The translations under genes were made by a program, and so were the position numbers. 64,000 nucleotides of DNA from CBDFLD01 sp965249005 (lineage in GTDB: Bacteria; Acidobacteriota; UBA6911), in the NCBI GenBank assembly GCA_965249005.1, contig CBDFLD010000022.1, positions 496,001-560,000 of the forward strand, written 5' to 3'. Positions 34,733 through 43,958 of the stretch are shown here, one piece after another; within the stretch, counting starts at the first letter, position 1, and each line of letters begins with the position of its first letter. The notes beneath the pieces are model-generated. The model was not told where the DNA came from and did not search any database. It worked only from the letters and a program-made list of their open reading frames with translations.

Positions 34733-36601
34733 TCAGGGCACATACCAGATCGGCGAGGACCAGGCGCGGTCCTGGACGGTCTTCTTCAGTTCCGGGTTGG
34801 GATCGACACCCGCGCGCACGGCGTCCCACGTGGACCAGCGGCAACTCGGATTCTCCAGCGCGCGGACGTAGTAAAACGCCCTTTGTTCCGGGTCGAAGCC
34901 GGGGTCCGTCCAGAGCGCGCGAAGCTCCGCGGCTCCCACGCCCTTACTGATGCTGCAATCAGACAGGTCCACGGTGGCGCCGTTGTCGGCACAGCGATGC
35001 GTCGATGCATCCGGCTTCAGTCCGTCCGAGCAGGCGATGTCGAAGACCTTTTCCTTCGCCGTGCCTTCTTCCACCCAGCCCTTGACGATCTGCAGCCGCT
35101 GTAGCGGCGCGGAGTTCGGATCGCGGACCGCCTCGGCCAGAAACCGTGGGCTGGCGTCACCGCCTGCGGCGAGGTCACTACCCATCGGTACGCCGCCCTC
35201 GTATGCCTTCGCGATCATGTCGGGGTCTTCCTCGAGACCCTCCGGAAAATCCCGCCCGGCAAAGAAGCGAATGCGAATGCGCGGTCCCGAGGTAGCAAAG
35301 GTCTCCTTGCGGCGCAGCGCGTCGTAGATGGACTCGCGCTTGTTCTCCTCGGCCCACACGCCGGCCAGCCCCGAGGCACCCCACAAGTTGTAGTAGGTGT
35401 CGGCATACTTGTCGCCGTTGGCCAAAGGCTCGGCCAGAGGAACCGACCCTCGCTTGTCGGGGGTTCCGTCGAGCTCGCCCACCTTGCTGAAGTAGTTCGA
35501 TTCTTCCACGGGACCGCCGGCGTTGTGGGTGTCGCTGGCTCCGATCAACCCGAACTTGAATGGGTTGAAACCGCCTTTTTCCTCCATCTCCAAACCGTTC
35601 AGATAGGCATCGCGCGCGTAACTGCCTGACGGCTCGCTAGGAATTGTCGTCGCGATCATGTAGGGAAAGATCTCGAAGTCGGCCCACTCATCGTTGGGAG
35701 ACAGCAGAGGATGGGCCTCCGAGGTCCCCTTGACCTGGCTGACTTCCACGAGCGGCTCGTTGCGCATCCGAAGATCCGCGTATGCCGCATCGAGCGGATT
35801 GCCGTCCCAGGTCTCGAGACTGAACATCTGTCCGTTGCTGCCGTTGGAGTTGTGTGGGATCGCCAGCGCCTCCATTCCCTCACCGCGACGCTCGTCGAGC
35901 CAGGCCCAGAGATCCTCGGGGTTTTGGGAGTTGAGCGAGCTGAAGGGAAGCTCCGGCACCGACCGACCCCGGAAGATGACGTTGCGGTGTAGATTTTGCT
36001 CTTCCGGAGGCGAGGTGTATTCGTAGCCGATGAAAGTTGTGAACTTCCCCGGCTCATAGTGCCGCTCGGCTGCTAAGATAATCTCTTGCCAGGCGGACCG
36101 ACTGACGTCGGGAGCGTCCATATCAGGGTTGACCTCCCCCTCTAGAAAGCTTGCGCCTATCTTTTCTCGGAACGCCTGCCAGCCCTTCGAACCCGTTTCT
36201 CCCCGCAGGTCCTTGGCGATGGCCCGCCCGTAGATGTCACTCTCGGAATCGGACATCGCAGAGAGGACACCAATGTACTCGGAGTGATCCGTCACCGCGA
36301 CGAAATCCAGGGGACCGCCGTGCAATTGAATCTTGTATCCGCTGACGTGGTCGATCGCCTCGCCCTTTCCGTACAGGTAAGCGTCATCCGGCGTCGCCCG
36401 CACGTTGAAGATAAAGGCATCGAAAGAATACCGGGTGTGAACGTGCAGGTCCCCGAAGTAGGGGTTGCGCAGCGGATTGAAATCCTTGCTGACGGCTTTT
36501 TCCGCCTCGGCCGGCTTCTCAGGCTCGGCTGTAGTGCAGGCACTAGCAACAAGGAACAAGACCAAACACAAGAAGCCAACAAGCGAATATCGTGGGTTCA
36601 T
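34733..36601 (-). CDS. DUF3604 lipoprotein (canonical family member)
   Basis: A 622-aa protein with a lipoprotein signal (LVLFLVASACTT). This is the classical DUF3604 form. FNPLRNPYFGDLHVHTRYSF and FNVRATPDDAYLYGKGEA are followed by DFVAVTDHSEYIG, AIPHNSNGSNG, GLIGASDTHN and a C-terminal domain with RWSTWDAVRAG. The His/Asp motifs follow the PHP metal-hydrolase layout; the substrate is unknown. It is convergent with the RidA-repeat gene and is followed upstream by a 200-bp gap and then the DUF2461/HupE/PpiC operon on the same strand. It may form part of that unit or share its regulation. Confidence 0.9.
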   Translation of the reverse strand: MNPRYSLVGFLCLVLFLVASACTTAEPEKPAEAEKAVSKDFNPLRNPYFGDLHVHTRYSFDAFIFNVRATPDDAYLYGKGEAIDHVSGYKIQLHGGPLDFVAVTDHSEYIGVLSAMSDSESDIYGRAIAKDLRGETGSKGWQAFREKIGASFLEGEVNPDMDAPDVSRSAWQEIILAAERHYEPGKFTTFIGYEYTSPPEEQNLHRNVIFRGRSVPELPFSSLNSQNPEDLWAWLDERRGEGMEALAIPHNSNGSNGQMFSLETWDGNPLDAAYADLRMRNEPLVEVSQVKGTSEAHPLLSPNDEWADFEIFPYMIATTIPSEPSGSYARDAYLNGLEMEEKGGFNPFKFGLIGASDTHNAGGPVEESNYFSKVGELDGTPDKRGSVPLAEPLANGDKYADTYYNLWGASGLAGVWAEENKRESIYDALRRKETFATSGPRIRIRFFAGRDFPEGLEEDPDMIAKAYEGGVPMGSDLAAGGDASPRFLAEAVRDPNSAPLQRLQIVKGWVEEGTAKEKVFDIACSDGLKPDASTHRCADNGATVDLSDCSISKGVGAAELRALWTDPGFDPEQRAFYYVRALENPSCRWSTWDAVRAGVDPNPELKKTVQDRAWSSPIWYVP

Positions 36602-36801
36602 CGACTACCTCCGTCGTTTGGAACGCGAGTCGGGCGAAAAGGCGTCGAAAAAGAGATGAGCAAGCGTAGCCGACCCAGAAGAGGGTATCAACAATTAAGT
36701 CATACGCGCCGCCCACGGAGTGAGCAACCTACACCCTCACCGAGAACTAAAGCGGAAAGCGGTCAGCGCGCCAGGCAAGCGCGCTGGGTAAGCGCGCGGG
36801 G
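36602..36801. other. Intergenic gap with degenerate CACGGAGTG repeat
   Basis: It contains GCCGCCCACGGAGTGAGCAA at 36709-36728, matching the left arm and loop of the hairpins at 15.5 kb but with a decayed right arm. A GC-rich run of AAGCGCGC-like repeats follows at 36765-36800. No gene seen. Confidence 0.45.
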
Positions 36802-37491
36802 TTAACGACCCGGCGCACTTAAAGGCCTATTCAAAAAGCGAATGAGCGGGGTCATGGCGCGGAAGACTTTGACGGCCTCGGGCAGTAGTCGTGATGTTTC
36901 GGCCAGGTTGGGCGCGCGCACCGAGCTGACGAGGAACTGCTTGTAGCGAAGCAGGTCGATCGCGGGGTGCTCCGCTGCGAATCCCTTCGGAGGCCTTTGG
37001 AGCTGCTCTCCCTCCAAACTGCCAAAGTGTTTCTTGAAGTCTCGGGCGGAAATGAGCTTCCGAAGCTCGGCATGATGTTTGGCGATTTGGTGGCGAATGA
37101 CCATCAGCTCCTTTGAGCCGGGCATGTAGACACCGCCGGCCAAAAGCAGCTCGTCCGGAGACAAATGCAAATAGAATCCAGCTCCTGCATGCTTGGCGAT
37201 TCCCTTCGGCGGAAAAATGGCGGCAACATGCGTCTTGTAGGGGGTTTTGTCCTTACTGAATCGAATGTCCCGGTAGATACGATAGATGGCCTTCTTGGGG
37301 TCGGCTACCATCTCCGGGGCAAAGCTGCGCATCTCACTACCGAGCGCGTGCACCAGTCCCATCATCGGAAGCTTGACCTTCTCTTCGTAGACGGCCTTGT
37401 TCTCCAAGAACCACGGACGATTGTTGTTGCGCTTCAGCTGGCGAAGAAAGCGAAGCGCTTCCGGAGGAAATCCAGGGAAAGACGTCTTCAT
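36802..37491 (-). CDS. DUF2461 family protein
   Basis: A 229-aa protein. FPGFPPEALRFLRQLKRNNN and RPWFLENKAVYEE at the N-terminus, IYRIYRDIRFSKDKTPYKTH and GFYLHLSPDELLLAGGVYMP in the middle, are diagnostic for DUF2461 (TIGR02453). The family is a widespread cytoplasmic protein of unknown function. It lies 16 bp downstream of the small HupE-type gene on the same strand, so it is likely the last gene of the PpiC/HupE operon by spacing, though a functional link is unproven. Confidence 0.9.
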   Translation of the reverse strand: MKTSFPGFPPEALRFLRQLKRNNNRPWFLENKAVYEEKVKLPMMGLVHALGSEMRSFAPEMVADPKKAIYRIYRDIRFSKDKTPYKTHVAAIFPPKGIAKHAGAGFYLHLSPDELLLAGGVYMPGSKELMVIRHQIAKHHAELRKLISARDFKKHFGSLEGEQLQRPPKGFAAEHPAIDLLRYKQFLVSSVRAPNLAETSRLLPEAVKVFRAMTPLIRFLNRPLSAPGR

Positions 37492-37507
37492 AACGCATCA
37501 TCCTCGT

Positions 37508-38140
37508 TTATACATCTCGAAGCAGCCAGCCTAGCATAAGGAAACCGATGGCCGCGATCCAGCTTCCAGCCACTCGAATCGCGATCCGGGGCCAGCCATC
37601 CCTCAGCAGAACGACGTGCCCGGAAACCAGCGCGACGCAAACAAAAACGGCCGACACGATGCCGAGGATCCCGACAGCACCGAGTTGAGCTTGAGCCATC
37701 GCCGTCCCGTTGAGGTAACCATGAAGCAGCCCGAAGGCAACTCCGATCATCGAGACGGCATTCACCGGGAGTTTGCGGTCCGCGGCAACCAGCACGCCCA
37801 GCAGAACAAACGACAGGGTCGTCAGCTCGGGAACCAGAACTTCCGTGGAGCGATCCAATCCGGCGAGTCCGCCAAGGAGCCACGCAAGGGGAAGAACGAA
37901 AAGAAGCCGGCGACCATGTTGCGCACCCCGGAGTCCCGCGAGCAAAGCAAGGGCCAAGACGGGCAACAAGTCTTCCACCGTCAAGGCCAAGTGCGATATG
38001 CCGTCAAAGAACGGTCCGAGGCCGGTATTGACCAGGTGGGCGTGGGCGGGATCCGGCAATGCAAGCAACACCACCCAGGCCCCCACGATCGGCCCCGGCC
38101 ACCTCCGTGCACGTCGAAGTCGGATCATCCGCTTTTCCAT
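37508..38140 (-). CDS. Small HupE/UreJ-type membrane protein
   Basis: A 210-aa inner membrane protein with an N-terminal signal-like segment ending in PAHAHLV and about six further hydrophobic helices. HLVNTGLGPFFDGISHL at the start of the mature part and FGLLHGYLNGTA later match the HupE/UreJ family, linked to nickel or other metal entry near hydrogenase and urease genes. Here no hydrogenase or urease is visible. It lies 24 bp after the second HupE gene, clearly within the operon. The His-rich motifs support metal handling; the metal is unknown. Confidence 0.8.
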   Translation of the reverse strand: MEKRMIRLRRARRWPGPIVGAWVVLLALPDPAHAHLVNTGLGPFFDGISHLALTVEDLLPVLALALLAGLRGAQHGRRLLFVLPLAWLLGGLAGLDRSTEVLVPELTTLSFVLLGVLVAADRKLPVNAVSMIGVAFGLLHGYLNGTAMAQAQLGAVGILGIVSAVFVCVALVSGHVVLLRDGWPRIAIRVAGSWIAAIGFLMLGWLLRDV

Positions 38141-38164
38141 TGCCGTTTCACCAGACCTGTTCCC

Positions 38165-38785
38165 TTACCCCAGGGCCGACCACAAAAAGACCAGGCCCGT
38201 CAGCGCAACCAACGCGCCCGCGCCGCGAATGATCAGCTTCCCGGCCGACCAGGTATGAATCGTTCCGAGGGCGATTCCAACTCCGTGCAGGCATCCCGTG
38301 GCCACGACGAAGCCGATGCTGTAATAGAGTCCGTTTTCACCCTCGGGCAGCTCTGTGCCGTGTGCGTGTCCGTGGAAGACGGCGAAAAAACCGACGATCA
38401 GGGCAGCCACCCAGAGTTCTGGCTTCACTTCCCGGAGCACCAGCACTCCGAGCGCAATGGCCGAAGCTGCGATGCCGATTTCCACGCCGGGTATCGAGAC
38501 CCCGGCCAGGCCAAGCATCCCACCGAACGCCATGATCATCGGGAAGGTCACCGGCAGTAGCCAGAGTGCCGGCGATCCGAGCTGCGCTCCCCAAAGCCCG
38601 ACCGCAATCATGGCCACGACGTGATCCAGACCGGAGACGGGATGGTCCGCTCCCGTCCAGAAGCCGACCGCCTCTCCTCCCAGTGTGTGCGCGAGGACGG
38701 AAGCCGGTTTCAACAGCGCGAAAAAAACCACGATTGCGCTGCGTGCCCCGTCCTCCCGATCTGGCGGATACCATCCGGAGCTCAT
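38165..38785 (-). CDS. HupE/UreJ family membrane protein
   Basis: A 206-aa membrane protein. The ATG at 38785 overlaps the stop of the upstream HupE gene (ATGA); the frame is open to 39112 but the earlier part is a shadow of that gene. After a signal-like helix (VVFFALLKPASVLAHTLGG) comes GADHPVSGLDHVVAMIAVGL, the signature helix of HupE/UreJ permease-like proteins, and VFHGHAHGTELP in the middle. About six helices in total. It is part of the five-gene operon with a PpiC-type isomerase and two other HupE-like genes. A metal-transport role is inferred from the family. Confidence 0.87.
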   Translation of the reverse strand: MSSGWYPPDREDGARSAIVVFFALLKPASVLAHTLGGEAVGFWTGADHPVSGLDHVVAMIAVGLWGAQLGSPALWLLPVTFPMIMAFGGMLGLAGVSIPGVEIGIAASAIALGVLVLREVKPELWVAALIVGFFAVFHGHAHGTELPEGENGLYYSIGFVVATGCLHGVGIALGTIHTWSAGKLIIRGAGALVALTGLVFLWSALG

Positions 38786-39792
38786 ACCACAATCCCTACC
38801 AGGACCGCCGTCCTTTGAATCGTCCAGAACGCACCGAGCGAGCCCACCGCATATCCGGGGAGAGCTTGCACCCAGCGCGGCCATCGGATTTCGAGTTGGA
38901 CGAAAGATCGCTCGAGCACAACCACCAAGACAACAAACAGGATCTGGCCCGCCTCTACTCCCAGGTTGAACAGAAGCAACACGAAAGGAATCGTCGACTC
39001 CGGGAGCCCCATCGTGGTGAGGCCGCTGGCAAACCCGAACCCGTGCAACAGTCCGAAGGCAAAGGCAACCAGCCAGGGGCGCCGGATCGTGAGGCTCGTC
39101 TGTCCTCTCCACGAACGTACGATCTCCGGCCCCAGAAACAGGATGCTCAGCGCGATGGCCGCGTTGAGCGGCTCGATGGGCGCGCTGGCGTACCCGAGCG
39201 TAGCGATGGCCAGCGTGATGCTGTGCGCGAGCGTAAACGAAGTGATCGTCTTGACCAGCATCCAGCGGTCCCGGATGATCAGCAAGAGTCCCAGCGCGAA
39301 CAAAAGGTGATCCACTCCCAAAATGATGTGCTCGATCCCCAGCCGTAGATACCCCACCACGGGTATGGAGCCATCCGCCGCAGAGTCAATTTTGACCGAG
39401 GTGGCGGTGGGACGGAGCAGGTGAGTTTGGGTGGCGCCGTTGGCCAGTTCCACGCGCACGAGCACATCGGTCAACGTCGTCTCGAGTCCCTCGATCGCGA
39501 TCACCTTCCCTTCGAGACCGTCCTCGCAATGAAGGCTCCAGCGTTCCACGATAGCCCCAGGCGCCGCGTTCGCGGAGCCCGGGGTGGTCTGCCGGCAGGA
39601 GCCCGGAAAGATTGGGTTCAGCCTCAGGCGCAGGTTTCCTTTTGCCGGCCCCTTCCAGAGCACCAAAAAGCTCCGTGCCGACTGTTCCTTGAGCTCGAGG
39701 TATCCGGGTCGAATCTCGTGTGCCCAGCCTTGTGCACAGACAAACACACACAGCAACAACGCCACAACTATGCCAACGCCAGGTAGCCTCAC
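38782..39792 (-). CDS. HupE/UreJ-type membrane protein with periplasmic N-domain
   Basis: A 336-aa protein with a signal peptide (VALLLCVFVCAQGWAHE), a beta-rich exported domain of about 120 residues starting HEIRPGYLELKEQ, and then about six helices. The membrane part has GIEHIILGVDHLLFALGLLL and FAFGLLHGFGFASGL, matching the HupE/UreJ_2 type (Pfam PF13795). It overlaps both neighbours by four bases (PpiC-type gene upstream and HupE downstream), so translation is coupled. The exported domain plus membrane part suggests metal capture and passage, but this is inferred. Confidence 0.87.
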   Translation of the reverse strand: MRLPGVGIVVALLLCVFVCAQGWAHEIRPGYLELKEQSARSFLVLWKGPAKGNLRLRLNPIFPGSCRQTTPGSANAAPGAIVERWSLHCEDGLEGKVIAIEGLETTLTDVLVRVELANGATQTHLLRPTATSVKIDSAADGSIPVVGYLRLGIEHIILGVDHLLFALGLLLIIRDRWMLVKTITSFTLAHSITLAIATLGYASAPIEPLNAAIALSILFLGPEIVRSWRGQTSLTIRRPWLVAFAFGLLHGFGFASGLTTMGLPESTIPFVLLLFNLGVEAGQILFVVLVVVLERSFVQLEIRWPRWVQALPGYAVGSLGAFWTIQRTAVLVGIVV

Positions 39793-40739
39793 GGTCTCGC
39801 CTCGGGATTTTCGATCCTGCGCGCCAGCTCATCGTCCAGAACGCCTTCTTCTACCTCAATCCGGTAGCGAGCACGCAGTGAGGTGTAGATGCTCTGGTTT
39901 GACTTCTGCCGCTGCTCATACTGGAAGTCCTCGACGACGCGATCCCGGATGTCCGCCAGCGGCGGAATCGTCGCCTCGAGGCGCTCGGTGACCCTCACGA
40001 GATGCAGGCCGTATCCCGATTCGATCGGACCGTGCCAGTCTCCCGGTTCCAGCTCAACAACGCTGGAGGCGAACTGCGCTCCAAAAAGCCGCGCCACGTC
40101 CGGCTCAGGCCTCTGGGCATACTCGTGCTGGAGCATGAAACGATCCCCCCTGCTCGAGGGCTGCACCGTCTCGGGTCCCCTGCGCAGTTCGGCCAGCAGA
40201 GACCTGGCGTCCGCCTCGGCACGATCACCGCGACGATCTCGGCTGACATAAATGTGGACAAAGCTGACCCGCACCGGGATCCGATACCGTTGCTGGTTGC
40301 TCTCGAGCCAGGACTGGAGCGCCGGATCCGACGGAGGCTCCGGTGCAGTGAGATCCTCATAGAGAAACTCCATCTTCTGGGCCAAGCGTCTTCGGATGAT
40401 CGTGTCGTCGCGATCCAGTCCCAACGCCAGTGCCTCTCGATGCAAGACCTCCTCGCGGACATGGTCTTCCATCACGGCAGCCAGCTCCGCGGGAGTCGGA
40501 GGCCGACTCCACTTCATTTTCCAGGTCTTGAGGACTCGCTCGATGTCGGCCTGGCTCAAGACTATGCGGTTGGTCGATGGGGACTCCGGGACTCCGACCC
40601 AGGCGCTCAGGACGAAGAGTCCCGCCCCGATCAAAAGAAAGTGAACCAGAGGCTCGCGCAAAAGCTGGCGGCCTCTGGCAACGAGACGATCCTTCGCGCG
40701 ACGAGTCGCTTCTTGCCCTTCGGTGTTTGGAGACTTCAC
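39789..40739 (-). CDS. Membrane-anchored PpiC-type peptidylprolyl isomerase
   Basis: A 316-aa protein with an N-terminal anchor (PLVHFLLIGAGLFVLSAWVG, about residues 31-50), a SurA-like helical region (VMEDHVREEVLHREALALGL) and a parvulin domain (VRVSFVHIYVSRD ... GPIESGYGLHLVRVTERLEA, about 150-265). Parvulins of this layout assist folding of exported proteins. It is the first gene of the minus-strand operon PpiC-HupE-HupE-HupE-DUF2461 and overlaps the next gene by four bases. It is divergent from the long DUF3604 lipoprotein gene. Its client may be one of the neighbouring exported proteins; this is inference. Confidence 0.88.
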   Translation of the reverse strand: MKSPNTEGQEATRRAKDRLVARGRQLLREPLVHFLLIGAGLFVLSAWVGVPESPSTNRIVLSQADIERVLKTWKMKWSRPPTPAELAAVMEDHVREEVLHREALALGLDRDDTIIRRRLAQKMEFLYEDLTAPEPPSDPALQSWLESNQQRYRIPVRVSFVHIYVSRDRRGDRAEADARSLLAELRRGPETVQPSSRGDRFMLQHEYAQRPEPDVARLFGAQFASSVVELEPGDWHGPIESGYGLHLVRVTERLEATIPPLADIRDRVVEDFQYEQRQKSNQSIYTSLRARYRIEVEEGVLDDELARRIENPEARP

Positions 40740-40898
40740 GAATCAGAATCTTATTTCCTGGTTGGGCTTTCAGCAACCCACAAGTAGGAGTCGTGTGCGT
40801 CTTGTCGTTTTCGGTTGACGGGAGGTGCCCTTTTCATTCAGCATCACGGGATCGAGCATCAGCTGTCTTCATTACCAAACCCAAGCTGGAGAATTGTC

Positions 40899-43800
40899 AT
40901 GGCGCGAACCGGTCGGAACCAGATCACTCTGTTACTCCTTCTTCTCGCGGTTTTCGTGGGAAGCTGCGCGGACTCGGACCGTGCCGAGATGCCGGCAACC
41001 CCGGAGAACCGGGTCCACTACTGCATTCTTTTTGGAATAGGGGATACCGAACCGACGAAATGGGATGGCTCGATCGAGGCGACGGGAGCCCGCGTCCTGA
41101 GCATGCAGGGATGGCGCCTGGACGAGGGTGACGCTGTCGAGGGAAATGAGATCAGATCTGGGGAGTGGAAGCTTTCGACGCGCCATGTATTCATGTCCTG
41201 GGGTGGAAGAGGCGCGGGCATCAAGAAACAGCCGGTGATGGAAAACGGACTGTACCTGACGGCAGAGCTCACGGACGCCAACCCTCAGTTTCAGATCCAA
41301 ACCGCCGAGGGAGACTTTTCATTCAGACCGGAGGAGGCCCCTTTCGGAAAGACACTCGAATTCCTGGAAGGAAGAGTATCCGTCGAGCGGGTCCCTCTGA
41401 CATCACAGCTGACGGCCTCCCTGCCGACATCCATGGAAGAGCAGGACCACCCTGCAACGGTCGAATCGAACCGGACCATCTATCTCGCCTACGTCGAGTT
41501 TACCCATGGAGATCGTTCGCAGTCATGGCCCCGTATGATGGAGAAAAAGCCGGATTCCTACGAACCGCTGAGCCGCCCCGCCGGAGGCGACCAGGTGATG
41601 TTGATCGAGTACTCCAAGCAGGACAAGGCCTGGGGCACTCCTGCACCGGTCTCCAGGGCGCAACAAGATATTTTCAGAACCGCTGTGGCGATTGATGGCG
41701 ACGATCGCCTGTGGGTCATCTGGTCGGCGCGAACCGACAACAATTTCGATCTCTATGCGCGTTACCGGGAAGGGGCGGAGTGGTCCGAAGAAATTCAGAT
41801 CACCGAGAACGCCGGACCCGACCTGAATCCCGTAGCCGCCGCCTCCTCCGACGGGACGGTATGGGTGGCATGGCAGGGATACCGGGACAGCCTGGACATC
41901 CTGGTCGCCAGACAAGACGGAGACGGGTTTTCTTCCGAGCAGCGAGTTTCTGTTTCGGACGCCAATGATTGGGATCCCCAGATTGCGGCTGACCAATCCG
42001 GAGACATCGCGATTGTTTGGGATACCTACGAAAAGGGTGACTACGACGTTTACGTGAGGCGGATGCGCCGGGGCAGCCCTGTTCGGATGGATGAGCCGAT
42101 CGCCGTCGCAGCAAGTGAAAAATTCGAGGCACGTCCCAGCGCCGTCTACGACTCGAGCGACCGCCTCTGGATTGCCTACGAAGAATCCTACCGCGGCTGG
42201 GGCAAGGATTTCGGCGCCTACGAGACCACCGGGACTGGCTTGTACCTGGGAATCCAGCTCCGCCTGAAGATTCTGAGCGGTGACCGGTTCTCGACCACCG
42301 CCGATTCGCTGGAGGCGGCGCTGGCGAGAGAGACACCTTCCCAACCGGTGGACCGGCGCATCGTGAAGGCCCAGGGCGCGCCGAATATCGAGTTCCCCAA
42401 TCCCGAACTCGCCAAGAACCGGCGCGGCCACCTCACGCCGTACCGGAGAGGGCCGGCTTCGAAGAGTTACCCGCGGCTGACCAAAGACAACCGCGGGACG
42501 ATCGTGCTCGCGTATCGAAATGGGCTCGGGATGATCTGGGTTCCGCTGGGAACCTCCTGGGCTGAAAACGTCGTCTACTTCGACGGGTCCCGTTGGGTCG
42601 GCCCCATCTTCGTGCCTTACTCCGATGGAGTCCTGGATAGCCGGCCGGCTTTGGCTCGGATCCACGACGGTCGTTTCATGATGGTCGGAACCACCGATCA
42701 CCGTTTTACCAGGAGCGGGAACTTTCCTTCTTCCGAGGAACCCGGGCGCGACAAGTACAACTATGATCTGGTCGCATACGAATTTGACGCTTCGTCAAGC
42801 TCGGAGGCTCAGCTGCAGGATCTCGAGACGGAGCAGCCGGTCGATTCGATGAAGGATGTCCAGCCCGAGTTGGACCAGGTAGCCCGGATGAGGAAATATC
42901 GGGTCGACCTGGGCCCAGAAAACCTCCAACTGTTGCGGGGAGAATTTCACCGCCATACGGAAATCAGCGCCGATGGCGGTATGGATGGTGCTTTCGTGGA
43001 CGCATGGCGCTACATGCTCGATGCCGCCTATATGGATTGGGTCGGCTGTTGCGATCACGACAACGGATCGCTTCGAGAGTACACCTGGTGGATCACTCAA
43101 AAATACACGGATGCGTATCTTCTGGCCGACAAGTTCATTCCCATGTTCAGCTACGAACGCAGCATCCGGTATCCCGAAGGACACCGAAATGTCATCTTTG
43201 CCCAGCGGGGGGTCCGATCTCTGCCCCGCCTACCGAAGATGGCGGACGACTCGCCGCAAACCCCGGCGCCCGACACAGAGATGCTGTACGAGTATCTCGA
43301 GTACTTTGATGGTATTGCGGCGGTTCACACCTCCGGTACCAGCATGGGAACCGACTGGAGGAATAACAATCCCAAGGTGGAGCCGGTGGTGGAGATCTAC
43401 CAGGGGGATCGTCAGAATTACGAGATGCCCGGTGCGCCGCGGGCCAACAGCAAAGACGACTCCATCGGAGCCTGGCGTCCGATGGGTTTTGTCTCACGCG
43501 CCCTGGCCAAAGGATATCGATTGGGGTTTCAGGCATCGAGTGATCATATTTCCACCCACATGTCCTACTGCAACCTCTGGGTCACCGAACCCACGAGAGA
43601 AGCCATTCTGGAGGCATTCAAGAAACGCCGGGTCTACGGCGCGACTGATAACATCCTGGCCGACGTTCGGTGCGCGGGCCATCTCATGGGCGAAGAATTC
43701 CGCGTCACCGAAGCCCCCACCATAGAAGTCAAGCTCACAGGCACAGACGCCTTCGCCGACGTGCACATCATCAAGGACGGAAAGTACGCCTATTCGGTTC

Positions 43801-43940
43801 AACCCCGCACCCGGGAGGTAGACTTCAGCTGGAAGGATAACGCCGCACGGAAAGGAAAGACCTCTTATTACTACGTGCGCGGAGAACAGGCCGACGGCGA
43901 GCTAGTCTGGGTGAGCCCAATGTGGATCACGCTGGAGTAG
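40899..43940 (+). CDS. Long DUF3604 lipoprotein with beta-propeller domain
   Basis: A 1013-aa lipoprotein (ITLLLLLLAVFVGSC). The ATG at 40899 was chosen for this signal and a GGAG site; the frame is open to 40815. An N-terminal region of about 200 residues is followed by a propeller with WVIWSA, WVAWQG, IVWDTY and WIAYEE blades, then a DUF3604 module with RGEFHRHTEIS, CCDHDNGSL, VHTSGTSMGTDW and ASSDHISTHM. It ends in a beta domain (YYYVRGEQADGELVWVSPMW). It is the intact paralogue of the truncated gene at 291-2489 and sits divergently from the PpiC/HupE operon with about 160 bp between. The substrate is unknown. Confidence 0.87.
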   Translation: MARTGRNQITLLLLLLAVFVGSCADSDRAEMPATPENRVHYCILFGIGDTEPTKWDGSIEATGARVLSMQGWRLDEGDAVEGNEIRSGEWKLSTRHVFMSWGGRGAGIKKQPVMENGLYLTAELTDANPQFQIQTAEGDFSFRPEEAPFGKTLEFLEGRVSVERVPLTSQLTASLPTSMEEQDHPATVESNRTIYLAYVEFTHGDRSQSWPRMMEKKPDSYEPLSRPAGGDQVMLIEYSKQDKAWGTPAPVSRAQQDIFRTAVAIDGDDRLWVIWSARTDNNFDLYARYREGAEWSEEIQITENAGPDLNPVAAASSDGTVWVAWQGYRDSLDILVARQDGDGFSSEQRVSVSDANDWDPQIAADQSGDIAIVWDTYEKGDYDVYVRRMRRGSPVRMDEPIAVAASEKFEARPSAVYDSSDRLWIAYEESYRGWGKDFGAYETTGTGLYLGIQLRLKILSGDRFSTTADSLEAALARETPSQPVDRRIVKAQGAPNIEFPNPELAKNRRGHLTPYRRGPASKSYPRLTKDNRGTIVLAYRNGLGMIWVPLGTSWAENVVYFDGSRWVGPIFVPYSDGVLDSRPALARIHDGRFMMVGTTDHRFTRSGNFPSSEEPGRDKYNYDLVAYEFDASSSSEAQLQDLETEQPVDSMKDVQPELDQVARMRKYRVDLGPENLQLLRGEFHRHTEISADGGMDGAFVDAWRYMLDAAYMDWVGCCDHDNGSLREYTWWITQKYTDAYLLADKFIPMFSYERSIRYPEGHRNVIFAQRGVRSLPRLPKMADDSPQTPAPDTEMLYEYLEYFDGIAAVHTSGTSMGTDWRNNNPKVEPVVEIYQGDRQNYEMPGAPRANSKDDSIGAWRPMGFVSRALAKGYRLGFQASSDHISTHMSYCNLWVTEPTREAILEAFKKRRVYGATDNILADVRCAGHLMGEEFRVTEAPTIEVKLTGTDAFADVHIIKDGKYAYSVQPRTREVDFSWKDNAARKGKTSYYYVRGEQADGELVWVSPMWITLE

Positions 43941-43958
43941 CGGTCCCCCAAAAGCACG

